A DNA stretch of 64,000 nt from Pseudobutyrivibrio sp. 49 (GTDB lineage: Bacteria; Bacillota; Clostridia; Lachnospirales; Lachnospiraceae): contig NZ_FNDP01000003.1 in NCBI RefSeq assembly GCF_900100545.1, forward strand, positions 141,625 through 205,624. Direction: 5' to 3'. The position numbers and the translations under genes were made by a program. Within the stretch, counting starts at the first letter, position 1; every line of letters begins with the position of its first letter. The notes under the pieces are model-generated. The model was not told the DNA's origin and did no database searches. It saw only the letters and a list, made by a program, of their open reading frames with translations. This document shows, one piece after another, positions 1 to 8,822 of this stretch.

Positions 1-1
1 A

Positions 2-754
2 GAGATAGAGTTCTCTAGTATAGAGTTTGCCAGAGCTTTAGGATTTAATGGTGATGGTACAACCGAAGTACTGGATAAGGATGATTCGCAAACTGTAATT
101 CCTAAGATTACTAAAGTGGGCGAGGATGCAGAGCTTATCCTTTTCAAAAACAATAAGGATGATGCAGAGCCTGCTAATACAGTAGATTCATTATTTGGAC
201 AGCAGGCTACTTATAAAACAGATGGAAGAAGAGTAATTATTTCTGATACAAAGGGTTTTGAAATGTCCTTCCTTTTGGATGATGGATTTGCATCAGATGC
301 AAAAGATGAAAATGGAGATCCTTTGTATGACGGACTAGTTGTTTTTAACGTAACGGATATTGGCTCAATGGCTTTACAGGTAGGTGCCAATGAAGGTCAG
401 CAAATGAAGGTAAGAATCGCATCAGTAAGTACAGAGTACATGTACATCGATGATGTTGATGTTACCAGAGCTGATGGACCAGAGGACGCAATGGATGCCC
501 TCGGTGAAGCATTAAGTTATGTTACATCAGTTCGTTCACAGCTTGGTGCTTATGAAAACAGATTAGAGCACACCACAAAGTCTTTGGATGCAACCGAAGA
601 AAATATGACATCTGCCATTTCTCGAATCGAGGATGCCGACATGGCAACAACAATGGTTGAATATACAAAGTTTAACGTGTTGGAACAGGCAGGTGTATCA
701 GCACTGGCACAGGCTAACGAGTTACCTCAGTTGGCACTCCAGTTACTACAGTAG
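2..754 (+). CDS. flagellin, 5'-truncated by window edge
   Basis: This is the C-terminal part of a flagellin, the subunit of the flagellar filament secreted by the flagellar export apparatus. The frame is open from the first bases of the window, so the true start lies upstream; the GTG at 116 is internal. The last ~100 residues show the flagellin C-terminal (D0/D1) signature: a coiled region with SRIEDADMATTMVEYTK followed by GVSALAQANELPQLALQLLQ-type hydrophobic heptads at the terminus. The preceding residues (LQVGANEGQQ) match the usual D1 re-entry after the variable surface domain. fliS follows 72 bp downstream, the usual arrangement for a chaperone next to its client. Identification of the family is secure; which paralogue it is cannot be told. 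Confidence 0.95.
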   Translation, partial: EIEFSSIEFARALGFNGDGTTEVLDKDDSQTVIPKITKVGEDAELILFKNNKDDAEPANTVDSLFGQQATYKTDGRRVIISDTKGFEMSFLLDDGFASDAKDENGDPLYDGLVVFNVTDIGSMALQVGANEGQQMKVRIASVSTEYMYIDDVDVTRADGPEDAMDALGEALSYVTSVRSQLGAYENRLEHTTKSLDATEENMTSAISRIEDADMATTMVEYTKFNVLEQAGVSALAQANELPQLALQLLQ

Positions 755-826
755 TAAGGTATATCATCCTTAGCCAAAATTTCATTTTCTAACCCTTGGA
801 TATGCACTTAATAGGAGAAATAGTAA

Positions 827-1303
827 ATGAACAAAGATAAGATTTCAGCTTTTACCTTAAAAATAGCTTCCAGCAATGGCAGTGGATTAATATCTATTCT
901 TTATGACATCTATCGTGAATATGAAACTGAAGCACTGGATCAATTTTCAGCTGGCCAAGTGGATGCAGCGATTGTTGCACTGAAGAAGTGTGCAGACGTG
1001 GTCAATCACCTCCAGAGAGATTTAAATTTTGAGTATAAGGTAAGTTCAAATCTGTACGCGCTATACGATTATGTACAGCGAAATGTATCCAAATCCATAT
1101 ATAAGGCAAATCCAGAAGGAATATTAGAGGCTAAAAGAGTCATGGATGAATTAGGTATTGCGTTTGACCAAGTGGCTAAGAGAGATTCTTCCGCGCCTAT
1201 AATGCGGAATACACAGTATGTTAGAGCTGGTGCTACCTATGGAAGGGGGGCTCTTAATGAAAGCCTAATGGGTAGTCAAATCAGCAGAGGTTTTTGGGCA
1301 TAA
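827..1303 (+). CDS. fliS: FliS-like flagellin export chaperone
   Basis: Small (158 aa) helical protein of FliS type, which binds the flagellin C-terminus in the cytoplasm and prevents premature polymerisation before export. The sequence has the expected pattern of amphipathic helices (LISILYDIYREYETEALDQF, then a helix rich in alternating hydrophobics with VVNHLQRDLNFEY, then LYALYDYVQRNVSKSIYKAN). A GGAGAA ribosome-binding site precedes the ATG by 7 bp. It lies directly behind a flagellin gene and is closed by a rho-independent terminator, so flagellin-fliS is probably one transcript. The sequence diverges from textbook FliS at the N-terminus, but length, helices and neighbour agree. Confidence 0.85.
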   Translation: MNKDKISAFTLKIASSNGSGLISILYDIYREYETEALDQFSAGQVDAAIVALKKCADVVNHLQRDLNFEYKVSSNLYALYDYVQRNVSKSIYKANPEGILEAKRVMDELGIAFDQVAKRDSSAPIMRNTQYVRAGATYGRGALNESLMGSQISRGFWA

Positions 1304-1324
1304 TTTTAATATTGAATTATAGAA

Positions 1325-1357
1325 AAAGAGATTTCCGTAACAGGGAATCTCTTTTTT
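1325..1357 (+). terminator. terminator after fliS
   Basis: A 12-bp stem (AAAGAGATTTCC paired with GGGAATCTCTTT, one G-T) with a GTAACA loop runs into a T-tract. It ends the flagellin-fliS transcript. Confidence 0.9.
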
Positions 1358-1376
1358 AATGTTTAGTTATAAAAAG

Positions 1377-1433
1377 TATCGTGAGAAATATACAACAGAG
1401 TAGGGGATAAACCACGATAGGGTATTTATCTCT
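1377..1433 (+). other. possible pseudoknot-like leader upstream of the Tad operon
   Basis: The intergenic region 1358-1533 has no gene. It holds interlocked inverted repeats: TATCGTG (1377-1383) pairs with CACGATA (1413-1419), while the bases just after the first arm (about 1383-1393) can pair with GGTATTTATCTC (1421-1432), allowing a two-base bulge. That order, S1-S2-S1'-S2', is an H-type pseudoknot layout. A further small hairpin, ATAGC/GCTAT, lies near 1472-1488. I see no match to the cyclic-di-GMP-I riboswitch consensus. Function is unknown. Confidence 0.3.
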
Positions 1434-1533
1434 AACAAAAAATCAAAAAGTGAATCTTCACAAAAAATAATATAGCGTGAAATGCTATGTATCTTCCTGG
1501 CACCAGATCCTATAATTCCAACTCGAAACGGAG

Positions 1534-1965
1534 GTGAAGAAAACGAAGACGTTTTTGACATGGAGTATTTTGACCGTTGCGAATCTTTTTGATGCGAGGG
1601 ATTACAAAATACCAAATGAGCTGATCATTCTGGGATATGCTGCAGGACTTTTCCTGAATATACAGAACTTCCAGTGGATCGGAATTATCCTTTTCATAAT
1701 AAAAGCTGTCATGCCTATTCTTGCATTATATCTGCTGTATAGAAGTAAGAATCTAGGCTCTGGTGATATCAAATTGTTTTCTGTTATGAGTACTCTAGTG
1801 GGTATTGAACTTACAACAGAAGTGATGATTACCTCAGTGATGCTTGCTGGTATCGCTGTGCTGGGCATTTTCTTGTATGAGAAGGGAATCAATATAAAAA
1901 GAAAATTACACTATTCCTTTTATATTACGGCTGCGTTTTTCTATTGCCTTATATCTAGTAAGTAA
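1534..1965 (+). CDS. A24 prepilin peptidase (TadV/CpaA type), first of two
   Basis: Integral membrane aspartyl peptidase that cleaves the leader of Flp-type prepilins at the cytoplasmic face. The two catalytic aspartate motifs are visible: DARDYKIPN near the N-terminus (D-x-R-x(3)-IPN) and GSGDIK in the middle, separated by membrane segments; about 140 aa, the short form without methyltransferase domain. It opens the Tad operon. The start is unsure: the GTG at 1534 overlaps a perfect GGAGG (1530-1534), so translation may begin a few codons downstream, for example at TTG 1555. A second A24 gene lies at 8823 in the same operon. Confidence 0.85.
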   Translation: MKKTKTFLTWSILTVANLFDARDYKIPNELIILGYAAGLFLNIQNFQWIGIILFIIKAVMPILALYLLYRSKNLGSGDIKLFSVMSTLVGIELTTEVMITSVMLAGIAVLGIFLYEKGINIKRKLHYSFYITAAFFYCLISSK

Positions 1966-1985
1966 AAAGAATGGAGTAATTATCG

Positions 1986-2987
1986 ATGAAAAATTTGGAA
2001 ATCGCATTATGCGACCTTGATTCAAATTATGTTTTAAAATTCGCCAGTCATTTAATGAGAAAGGCCAATGTGGGAGTTCATATTTTCACAGCTCCCGAGA
2101 CATTTTATTCTGACGAGTCAGATTTTGATGTAGCCATTATGACGGAGGAGTTTGATGAAATATCGGGATTCCGTCCAAAGGGAATGATTGGGCACAAATA
2201 TCTTCTTACAGAGGAACCTGGAATTATTTCAGAGAATGTCATCTATAAATATCAGGCTGTAAATATGATTTTTGATGACATTACTGAATTAAAGGGTTCA
2301 ATGAACGCTGTTAGTAAAAGAGATTCTAATGAAAAATCTAAGTTAATAGGGGTGTATTCTCCTATAAATCATGAATTACAGTTGCCATTTTCTATGGCGC
2401 TGGGTCAGGCATACAGAACAGGTGGAAAGGTTCTGTTCGTAGATCTGGAGGAGATTTCTATAATGCCAAATCTTATTGGCAGAAATTGTGAAAGAAATCT
2501 CATGGATCTTCTTTATATCTTAAACACTAACTCTGATGATATGGAAAAGAGTTTGTCCGAGTACGTGCGAAGCTTTATGGGATTCGATTATATCGAACCC
2601 TTTTGGAATCCAAACGAAATCGGTGAAATCGACGAAGACACTTGGGATAGGTTCTTCGAGATGCTTGTGAAGACTGATTATGACGTGGTGGTAGTTCTTT
2701 TTGGAAGAGCTATCAATGGATTTTCCAGATATCTTGAAAGATTAAATAAGCTCTTTGTATTAGGACGACCTGGAGATTACTTCAAGAAGGGACAAGAGAA
2801 CTTTTTGGATTATCTTGAGAGAATTCAGGCGAACTTATCTGTGGAAAATGTAATTCTTCCTATGTCAGCAGGAAATCTTTCTGATGGTACATATCAGGTG
2901 GAAGAATTGCTTCAGGGAAATCTAGGAGTATTTGTAAAGAAATTAGTAAATATAAGTGGGAGAAATGGGTTAGAAATTTATGGATAG
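1986..2987 (+). CDS. TadZ/CpaE-like pilus localisation ATPase with degenerate P-loop
   Basis: Protein of 333 aa placed exactly where TadZ sits, just before tadA. The first ~110 residues resemble a receiver-like domain (starting IALCDLDSNYVLKFASHL) and the rest a MinD/ParA-like ATPase fold (SKLIGVYSPI..., then GGKVLFVDLEE). In canonical MinD-type proteins the first strand is followed by KGGxGKT; here the loop reads SPINHELQLPFS and lacks the lysines, so nucleotide binding is probably altered or lost. Family knowledge: TadZ localises the Tad machine to a pole and may dimerise without rapid hydrolysis. The 3' end overlaps tadA by 8 bp, implying translational coupling. Confidence 0.75.
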   Translation: MKNLEIALCDLDSNYVLKFASHLMRKANVGVHIFTAPETFYSDESDFDVAIMTEEFDEISGFRPKGMIGHKYLLTEEPGIISENVIYKYQAVNMIFDDITELKGSMNAVSKRDSNEKSKLIGVYSPINHELQLPFSMALGQAYRTGGKVLFVDLEEISIMPNLIGRNCERNLMDLLYILNTNSDDMEKSLSEYVRSFMGFDYIEPFWNPNEIGEIDEDTWDRFFEMLVKTDYDVVVVLFGRAINGFSRYLERLNKLFVLGRPGDYFKKGQENFLDYLERIQANLSVENVILPMSAGNLSDGTYQVEELLQGNLGVFVKKLVNISGRNGLEIYG

Positions 2988-4188
2988 CATAGAAGAGCAG
3001 GTACGCTCAGAGGTAATGAATGAAATAGATTTATCCTATGACGTTACCGATGAAGAAATACTTCAGCTAATAAAAAATAAAATCATGGAAAAATCTAAAT
3101 TAGTACCAGTCTCTCTGGTCCAGCGTCAGACGATAGAAAATCATGTTTTCAATTCTCTTCGAAAGTTGGATGTGCTGGAAGATTTATTAGCTGATGAAGA
3201 TATTACAGAAATAATGATTAATGGGCCAGATAATATTTTCATTGAAAAGAATGGACAGATTATTCATTCCAAGGAAAGATTTTCATCGGAGGAAAAGCTG
3301 AATGACATTATTCAGAGTATTGTGGCCGAAAGTAACAAGATCGTAAATGAATCAAATCCGATTGTTGATACAAGACTGGAGGATGGTAGTCGTGTAAATA
3401 TCGTACTAAAACCTGCAGCAGTAGATTACAGCATTCTTTCCATAAGAAAGTTCCCAAAGGAGCAAATGACTATGGAGCGTTTGAAAGGATTTGATTCTAT
3501 CGACGATGAGCAAATTGAGTTTTTGAAAAAGCTTGTAGAAAGCGGATACAACATATTTGTATCTGGCGGTACAGGAAGCGGCAAGACATCGTTTCTAAAT
3601 GCATTAGGAGAATTTATCCCTAAGGACGAGCGAGTAATAACTATAGAAGATTCTGCAGAGCTTCAGCTTAAGAACATTGAAAATCTGGTTCGTCTTGAGG
3701 CCAGAAACGCAAATCTTGAGGGCAAAAATGAAATCAGCATAAGGGATTTGCTAAAGTCATCTCTTCGAATGAGACCAGATCGAATTGTGGTTGGAGAATG
3801 TCGAGGAGCGGAAGCCTTGGAGATGCTGCAGGCATTTAACACTGGACATGATGGGAGCCTTTCCACAGGACATAGTAATTCCTGCAAAGATATGCTCTCA
3901 AGACTTGAAACAATGGTGCTTATGGGCGCGGAAATACCGCTTCCTGCTATAAGACAGCAAATTGCATCAGGCATAGATATTATTGTGCAGCTTGGAAGAC
4001 TTAGAGACAAGAGCAGAAAGCTCATAGAAATATCAGAAGTAGAGGGCGTTGAAGCAGGAGAGATAAAGTTAAATCCTTTGTATAAGTTTAAGGAAATAGA
4101 TGAAGAAAATGGAAGGATAGTTGGCCAATGGGAAAAGGTAGGCAGTTTAATTCATACAGAGAAATTAGTGGCAAGTGGAAAAGCATGA
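2980..4188 (+). CDS. tadA: TadA/CpaF type II/IV secretion ATPase
   Basis: Hexameric cytoplasmic ATPase powering Tad pilus assembly. After an N-terminal helical region the VirB11/PulE core is clear: Walker A GGTGSGKTSF at about residues 196-205, the Asp box ITIEDSAELQL, the Walker B/His-box region RPDRIVVGECRGAEALEMLQAFNTGHDGSLSTGHSN. Length (402 aa) is usual for CpaF. It overlaps tadZ upstream by 8 bp and tadB downstream, consistent with a tightly coupled operon. All catalytic motifs appear intact, so this should be an active motor. Confidence 0.95.
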   Translation: MDSIEEQVRSEVMNEIDLSYDVTDEEILQLIKNKIMEKSKLVPVSLVQRQTIENHVFNSLRKLDVLEDLLADEDITEIMINGPDNIFIEKNGQIIHSKERFSSEEKLNDIIQSIVAESNKIVNESNPIVDTRLEDGSRVNIVLKPAAVDYSILSIRKFPKEQMTMERLKGFDSIDDEQIEFLKKLVESGYNIFVSGGTGSGKTSFLNALGEFIPKDERVITIEDSAELQLKNIENLVRLEARNANLEGKNEISIRDLLKSSLRMRPDRIVVGECRGAEALEMLQAFNTGHDGSLSTGHSNSCKDMLSRLETMVLMGAEIPLPAIRQQIASGIDIIVQLGRLRDKSRKLIEISEVEGVEAGEIKLNPLYKFKEIDEENGRIVGQWEKVGSLIHTEKLVASGKA

Positions 4189-4883
4189 TGACCTTGGCGC
4201 AAGGGATAGGAATAACCTTTGTGGTTGCTTTCCTGTTTTACAAATCAATTGCAGGATTATTAGCAGGGATACTGATAATTCCTTTTTGGCTAAGGCTAAA
4301 AAAAGAAGAAAAAAGGGTTCAATACCAAGCTCAGATGGAAAGTGAGTATAAGGAATATATGATGTTAATTGTAGCTAGCTTGCAGACTGGATATTCACTT
4401 GAAAGAGCTTTAAATCAAGCAGAAGCTGAGCTGAAAAAATTATATCCTCAAGGTTCAATTCTGTTGGCGTCTGTCCACATTATGAATCAGAAAATTACTA
4501 TGAATGTTCAGGTAGAAAAGGCCTTTGATGAATTTGCTAAGACAACCGGTCTAGAAGAGGCAGCAAGTCTGTCTGAAATTATTTCCTTTGCAAAAAGATG
4601 TGGCGGTGATTATGGTCGTCACATCAGAGAAACAGCGATGAAGATAGAAGATAACATTTCTGTGAAGCAGGAAATAGAGACAATCACCACTGAGAAAAGG
4701 CTTGAGCTTAAGGTAATGTGTGTGATGCCAATGCTAATTCTGGCATATATTTCACTGACATCAGCAAGTTTTATAGCACCACTTTATGGAAATATAGTGG
4801 GAGTTGGATTGATGAGCGGGTGTCTTATTTTATATGGAATCTTGATTGTAATTGGAAGAAAAATAATAGATATAAAGGTCTGA
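4128..4883 (+). CDS. tadB: TadB, type II secretion F-domain platform protein
   Basis: Inner-membrane platform protein that couples TadA to pilus extrusion. It has two N-terminal hydrophobic segments (about residues 23-55), a cytoplasmic T2SSF domain (EYMMLIVASLQTGYSLERALNQAEAEL ... EAASLSEIISFAKRCGGDYGRHIRETA) and two C-terminal membrane segments. The start is ambiguous: ATG 4128 has GGAAGG 11 bp upstream but overlaps tadA by 61 bp, whereas in-frame ATG-ATG at 4185-4190 overlaps the tadA stop (ATGATGA) and would remove the first 19 residues. The shorter form fits coupled translation; the family is not in doubt. Confidence 0.9.
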   Translation: MGKGRQFNSYREISGKWKSMMTLAQGIGITFVVAFLFYKSIAGLLAGILIIPFWLRLKKEEKRVQYQAQMESEYKEYMMLIVASLQTGYSLERALNQAEAELKKLYPQGSILLASVHIMNQKITMNVQVEKAFDEFAKTTGLEEAASLSEIISFAKRCGGDYGRHIRETAMKIEDNISVKQEIETITTEKRLELKVMCVMPMLILAYISLTSASFIAPLYGNIVGVGLMSGCLILYGILIVIGRKIIDIKV

Positions 4884-4911
4884 AGTAATTGATTATGGGA
4901 GGCGGGATGCT

Positions 4912-6138
4912 TTGCTAAAAAGTCATGATTTAACGAAGAAAAATTTAATGGAGATAGTCTTGGTCACAACTATATTGGGACTGGGAATACTTGTATATGA
5001 CTTCGTAAATACGAATATTAATTTTAACGGAGTTATAAAAAGAAATGAAGCAGGCGCAGGGAGTATTTCAGAGAATTTAGAGTTGGAGTTTTCAGACCAT
5101 AGGCAGGAATATGAAGTAGAGGTGTCTGAACAGAAGCTATCTGAAAAGGAGATAGAAAAGAACTTTGATAGGGCTATAAGAGAAATCGAGGACTCCTATC
5201 TTGGAGAAAATAGATCTGCCAATAATGTCACATACGATTTGATTCTTGAAACAGCATATGTGGATGGTTTGATTGAGGCCAGCTGGAAAACATCACCCTA
5301 TGGAATTATTTCGAGGGATGGAAAGTTAAGAGCAGAAAACATTCCTGAAGACGGTGAAATAGTTGACCTGCAATGCACACTCTATTATGAGGATTGTGAG
5401 CGATACTATAGTTTTTCTGTAGTGGTCAATTGCAAGAGTATGGATACAGTTGAAGGAAAGCTTGAGGCGATTAATAGAAGAGTAAAAGAAATCGACGAAA
5501 GTACCCGAGAGAGTGAAATCTATAAGCTGCCAGGAGAAATAGCTGGAGAAAAGCTTGAGTGGAAGAAAAAGATGAATTATAGGGGATTACAGATAATTCT
5601 CCTAGGTTTGATTACGGTAGCTGTTTTGATTATTGGAAAAAAGCATGATGAGAAGAAGGCTAAAGCACTGCGCATAGAGGAATTGGAAAGAGATTACCCT
5701 CAGATTGTCAGTCAGTTGTCGATACTTATGGGTGCCGGAATGAGTTTTAGAAAAGCACTTGAGAGAATCACCAAAAAGTATATGCAGGACATTAATGACG
5801 GAGCGTCACAAAAAGCGGGTTACGAGGAAATCTTGAAAACATGTAGAAAAATAAGCGATGGCAAAGGTGAAATACAGGCTCTTGAGGAGCTTGGAAAAAC
5901 CTGTGAGTGTAAAGAATATAGAAAGCTATCTATGTTGCTTGTTCAAAACCTGAGAAAAGGATCACGGGATTTGTTGGATACTCTGGAAAAAGAGGAAAAA
6001 TATGCTTTTGAAATGAGAAAACAACGAGCTGTAAGAGCCGGTGAAGTAGCATCTACAAAGCTGTTACTACCTATGGCAGGAATGCTTTTTATAGTGATAG
6101 TTATCCTGGTTGTGCCAGCGATAATGCAAATTAATTAG
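4912..6138 (+). CDS. tadC: TadC-like platform protein with extracytoplasmic insert
   Basis: Second platform protein of the Tad system. It starts at TTG 4912 behind GGGAGG. One N-terminal membrane segment (about residues 13-31) is followed by a hydrophilic, acidic region of roughly 185 residues predicted outside the membrane, a second membrane segment (about 224-241), a cytoplasmic T2SSF domain (YPQIVSQLSILMGAGMSFRKALERI ... ELGKTCECKEYRKLSMLLVQNLRKG) and a C-terminal membrane helix. Classical TadC is ~300 aa; the extra outside domain makes this version 408 aa. It follows tadB by 28 bp and precedes the pilin gene. Confidence 0.85.
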   Translation: MLKSHDLTKKNLMEIVLVTTILGLGILVYDFVNTNINFNGVIKRNEAGAGSISENLELEFSDHRQEYEVEVSEQKLSEKEIEKNFDRAIREIEDSYLGENRSANNVTYDLILETAYVDGLIEASWKTSPYGIISRDGKLRAENIPEDGEIVDLQCTLYYEDCERYYSFSVVVNCKSMDTVEGKLEAINRRVKEIDESTRESEIYKLPGEIAGEKLEWKKKMNYRGLQIILLGLITVAVLIIGKKHDEKKAKALRIEELERDYPQIVSQLSILMGAGMSFRKALERITKKYMQDINDGASQKAGYEEILKTCRKISDGKGEIQALEELGKTCECKEYRKLSMLLVQNLRKGSRDLLDTLEKEEKYAFEMRKQRAVRAGEVASTKLLLPMAGMLFIVIVILVVPAIMQIN

Positions 6139-6159
6139 TAAAACGAAAAGAGGAAGAAA

Positions 6160-6351
6160 ATGAAGAATTTAATGATAAACGCAAAAAATAGAATACAGGA
6201 ATTTTGGAAGGAAGAGGATGGAATCGGAACAGTGGAGATGATTCTGATTCTGGTTGTATTAATTGGTATCGTCCTTATCTTTAAAGACAATTTAAATGAT
6301 TTAGTAGAGAGCCTGTTTAAGACAATTAATTCACAGGCGAAAAGAGTATAG
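6160..6351 (+). CDS. Flp1-family type IVb pilin
   Basis: Likely major pilin: 63 aa with a hydrophilic leader of ~20 residues, a prepilin cleavage region EEDGIGTVEM and a single hydrophobic helix (ILILVVLIGIVLIF). Cleavage after the glycine of GIGTVEM would leave the conserved glutamate at position 5 of the mature pilin, as in type IV and Flp pilins. It has a good AAGAGGAAG ribosome-binding site. The stop TAG shares its G with the GTG start of the next gene. Substrate of the A24 peptidases at 1534 and 8823 by inference. Confidence 0.88.
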   Translation: MKNLMINAKNRIQEFWKEEDGIGTVEMILILVVLIGIVLIFKDNLNDLVESLFKTINSQAKRV

Positions 6352-7850
6352 TGGCTAAAGGCTCAGTGTCTGTGTTTTTCACGTTCATACTGGTTTCTGT
6401 TATGTGTCTGATTTTTACCATGAGTGAATGCATAAGATTTTATGAGATGCAAAGCTTTGCGCAGGAATACACAGATATAGCAGTTGAAAGTACATTTTCA
6501 GAATATAATGCCTATCTTTGGACAAATTATAAGATTTTGGCAGTGGATTTAGGCTATGGTTCTTCTTTGAAAGGTCCTGAGAATATGGAAGAAAAAACAC
6601 TGGATTATTGTAAGTATAATGCAGATGTTTCTGATGGATTCAATTATGCAAGATTATTTGCAGAAAGCTGCACAGTAAATAAGTATGCGTTTCTTACTGA
6701 TAAGAATGGTGAAGGAGTTATCGGTCTTGGTGTACAGGCTGCAAAGGATGGCATGGCTGGTCAAGTTGTAGATGGAATTCAAAATCATATTGATACCGTA
6801 AATGGTATTGAAAAAATACCAGTAGAAGAAAAGGTTAAAAGCGGAAAGAGTTCTTTAGACAATGCAAAAGCAGAGTTGGCAGAAAAGAGACGTGCAGCAG
6901 CAGAGGATGATAACCCGGACACGAACCCAGATGATTACCCAGAGCCCGAAGAAGTGGAAGACAATCCGCTAGAAGCCTTTGATATTTTGAAGGAATCATT
7001 TTCAAAGGGAGTTTTGGCTACAGTAACAAATGCGGAAAAACTATCTGACGTAAGTGTGAGTCTTGAAAAAATGCCTTCTCATCGACAGTTGTCTAAAGGG
7101 AATTTGGATTTTGAAGAAGGTGTGAGTTTAGTGGATAAGGCGCTGTTTCTTGATTATCTGATAACAAATTACAGCTATTTTGGTCATGATCTAGAGCACG
7201 ATGGTTTGAATTACGAGGTTGAATATCTTCTTTCGGGTAAAGAGACTGACCCGCAGTGTTTGGCTTCTGTTGTGGAGCAGCTTCTTCTTGTGAGAGAAGG
7301 GGCAAACTTTATAACTATCCAAACAACTCGTGAGTTAAATACACAGGCGCTATCAATGGCCGAGGCATTGGCAGGTTTTACAGGAAATCCAGTTATTATT
7401 GAGGCTGTTTACAATGCAGTGATTGGTGCATGGGCATATGCAGAAGCTACACTTGATGTTCGACTGCTTTTGAATGGTGGAAAAATAGCACCTATAAAAA
7501 ATCTTACTCAGTGGACAACAGACCTTTGGCATTTATCAAATGTTTGTAATATCAATTTTAAAGCCCGTGATTGTGGAGAAGGAACAGGATATAAGGAGTA
7601 TCTTATAGGATTTCTCGCACTTAGGACCAACGAAAAACTGGCAACTAGAGCGCTGGATATAATGGAGAACGCGCTAAATTCAACTGATGATTACAAGGAT
7701 GTAAAAGTAGACAATATGGTTTGGGCGGCAGATATAGAAATGACATATTCAGCCAAAGAAATGTTTTTGTCGTTATTTGAAAGAGAAAGTGAAAGTAAAG
7801 GCGAAATAGGTCAGTACTATTTTGCTAGAAACAAATTTATTTCCTACTAG
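6351..7850 (+). CDS. DUF5702-type TadE/TadG-like protein
   Basis: 499-aa envelope protein with one N-terminal membrane segment (SVSVFFTFILVSVMCLIFTMSECIRFYEMQ) and a long outside domain. The N-terminus resembles TadG/TadE minor pseudopilins, with a Glu after the hydrophobic helix. The rest (YTDIAVESTFSEYNAYLWTNYKILAVDLGYG...) matches my memory of the DUF5702 family, which sits in Lachnospiraceae Tad clusters. Residues ~185-205 form an acidic, Pro/Asp-rich linker (DDNPDTNPDDYPEPEEVEDN). GTG start overlaps the pilin stop by one base. Role by position: minor pseudopilin or pilus-associated surface protein; no biochemical function is known to me. Confidence 0.75.
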   Translation: MAKGSVSVFFTFILVSVMCLIFTMSECIRFYEMQSFAQEYTDIAVESTFSEYNAYLWTNYKILAVDLGYGSSLKGPENMEEKTLDYCKYNADVSDGFNYARLFAESCTVNKYAFLTDKNGEGVIGLGVQAAKDGMAGQVVDGIQNHIDTVNGIEKIPVEEKVKSGKSSLDNAKAELAEKRRAAAEDDNPDTNPDDYPEPEEVEDNPLEAFDILKESFSKGVLATVTNAEKLSDVSVSLEKMPSHRQLSKGNLDFEEGVSLVDKALFLDYLITNYSYFGHDLEHDGLNYEVEYLLSGKETDPQCLASVVEQLLLVREGANFITIQTTRELNTQALSMAEALAGFTGNPVIIEAVYNAVIGAWAYAEATLDVRLLLNGGKIAPIKNLTQWTTDLWHLSNVCNINFKARDCGEGTGYKEYLIGFLALRTNEKLATRALDIMENALNSTDDYKDVKVDNMVWAADIEMTYSAKEMFLSLFERESESKGEIGQYYFARNKFISY

Positions 7851-7876
7851 GACATATAGGAAGGAGGTGTAAATAG

Positions 7877-8815
7877 GTGTCTCTATGTAACTATCAACCC
7901 TTCTTGGATAATGAACCCAATATTCAAGGTCAACCTATTTCCCATGAGAAAAATAGCGCTATGCACCAGCGTACAAAAAAAGAGATGCCTTTTTATGCCT
8001 CCTTTTATAAGGCGAGCTATACCATTGAGGCGGCGGTGATTTTACCGTTGTTTATTACATTGATGGTTTTTGGAATGTTTATTTTCAGAATGCTACAGGT
8101 TCAGTCAGGAGTGCAGCAGTCTATTGATGCAGCTAGCAGAAGGATGGCTGTGACTCTGGGAAATATGGCAAATAATGGCGAATCAGATAAGGATGTGGAT
8201 GCATCCTCGGAGGAGCCAACTCTTACAGGTGAATTGTCAGAGGCAGGGTTGTTGATAGCAACCATATCTTTAGCGGGAGTTGAGATTGCGGAGCACAAAG
8301 TTCCCATTGAATATATTGATGGTGGAGTGGCTGGCTTTGATTTTTTAGAATCATCAGTAGAGGGAAATTATATAGATCTTAAGGTGAATTATGATATGAC
8401 ATTTCCTATAGGACTTTTGGGTAATTACACTTATGAGGTAACCCAGCGTGCAAGGTGTAGGAAATGGGTTGGATATGATAAAGCAGAGAATACTATCGAT
8501 GCCCAGTATGTGTATATCACTGAAAAAGGAGAGGCTTATCACAGGAATTATATGTGCACATATTTAAATCCGAAAGTCAGGCGTTTACCAGCCGAGGATT
8601 TAGATTCTGCAAGAAATAAAAGTGGTGGAATTTATTATCAGTGTCATAAATGTAAAGGTACAAAAGCTGGTGGTTTTTTGTATGTAACAGAGTATGGAAC
8701 TGCATGGCATACAGATGTTAATTGTAAAGAAATAAAACATAACATTAGAAAAGTCTTATACGAAGAAGTTAAGAATACAATGAGGCCTTGTAGTAAATGT
8801 ACAGGTGAGCATTAG
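7877..8815 (+). CDS. TadE-like pseudopilin with two tandem His-Cys-CxxC modules
   Basis: GTG start 9 bp behind AAGGAGG. After a ~45-residue hydrophilic N-terminus comes a class III-like pseudopilin motif (ASYTIEAAVILPLFITLMVFGM, Glu51). The C-terminal third holds two copies of the same module: (V/L)Y(I/V)TE-x-G-x-A-(Y/W)-H followed by Cys, then CxxC. Copy 1 uses H222, C227, C256, C259 and copy 2 H278, C283, C305, C308. This is the YH-x-C ... C-x-x-C pattern seen in Ada-like or secreted-nuclease metal-binding tails, so metal binding is plausible. Placed between DUF5702 and the second peptidase, it is a candidate tip or minor pilin. The metal-binding idea is inference. Confidence 0.75.
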   Translation: MSLCNYQPFLDNEPNIQGQPISHEKNSAMHQRTKKEMPFYASFYKASYTIEAAVILPLFITLMVFGMFIFRMLQVQSGVQQSIDAASRRMAVTLGNMANNGESDKDVDASSEEPTLTGELSEAGLLIATISLAGVEIAEHKVPIEYIDGGVAGFDFLESSVEGNYIDLKVNYDMTFPIGLLGNYTYEVTQRARCRKWVGYDKAENTIDAQYVYITEKGEAYHRNYMCTYLNPKVRRLPAEDLDSARNKSGGIYYQCHKCKGTKAGGFLYVTEYGTAWHTDVNCKEIKHNIRKVLYEEVKNTMRPCSKCTGEH

Positions 8816-8822
8816 AGGAAAA

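Noticed and set aside
1377..1533. Cyclic-di-GMP-I riboswitch in front of the Tad operon
   Set aside because: The conserved GEMM core sequences are missing; only unassigned inverted repeats are present.
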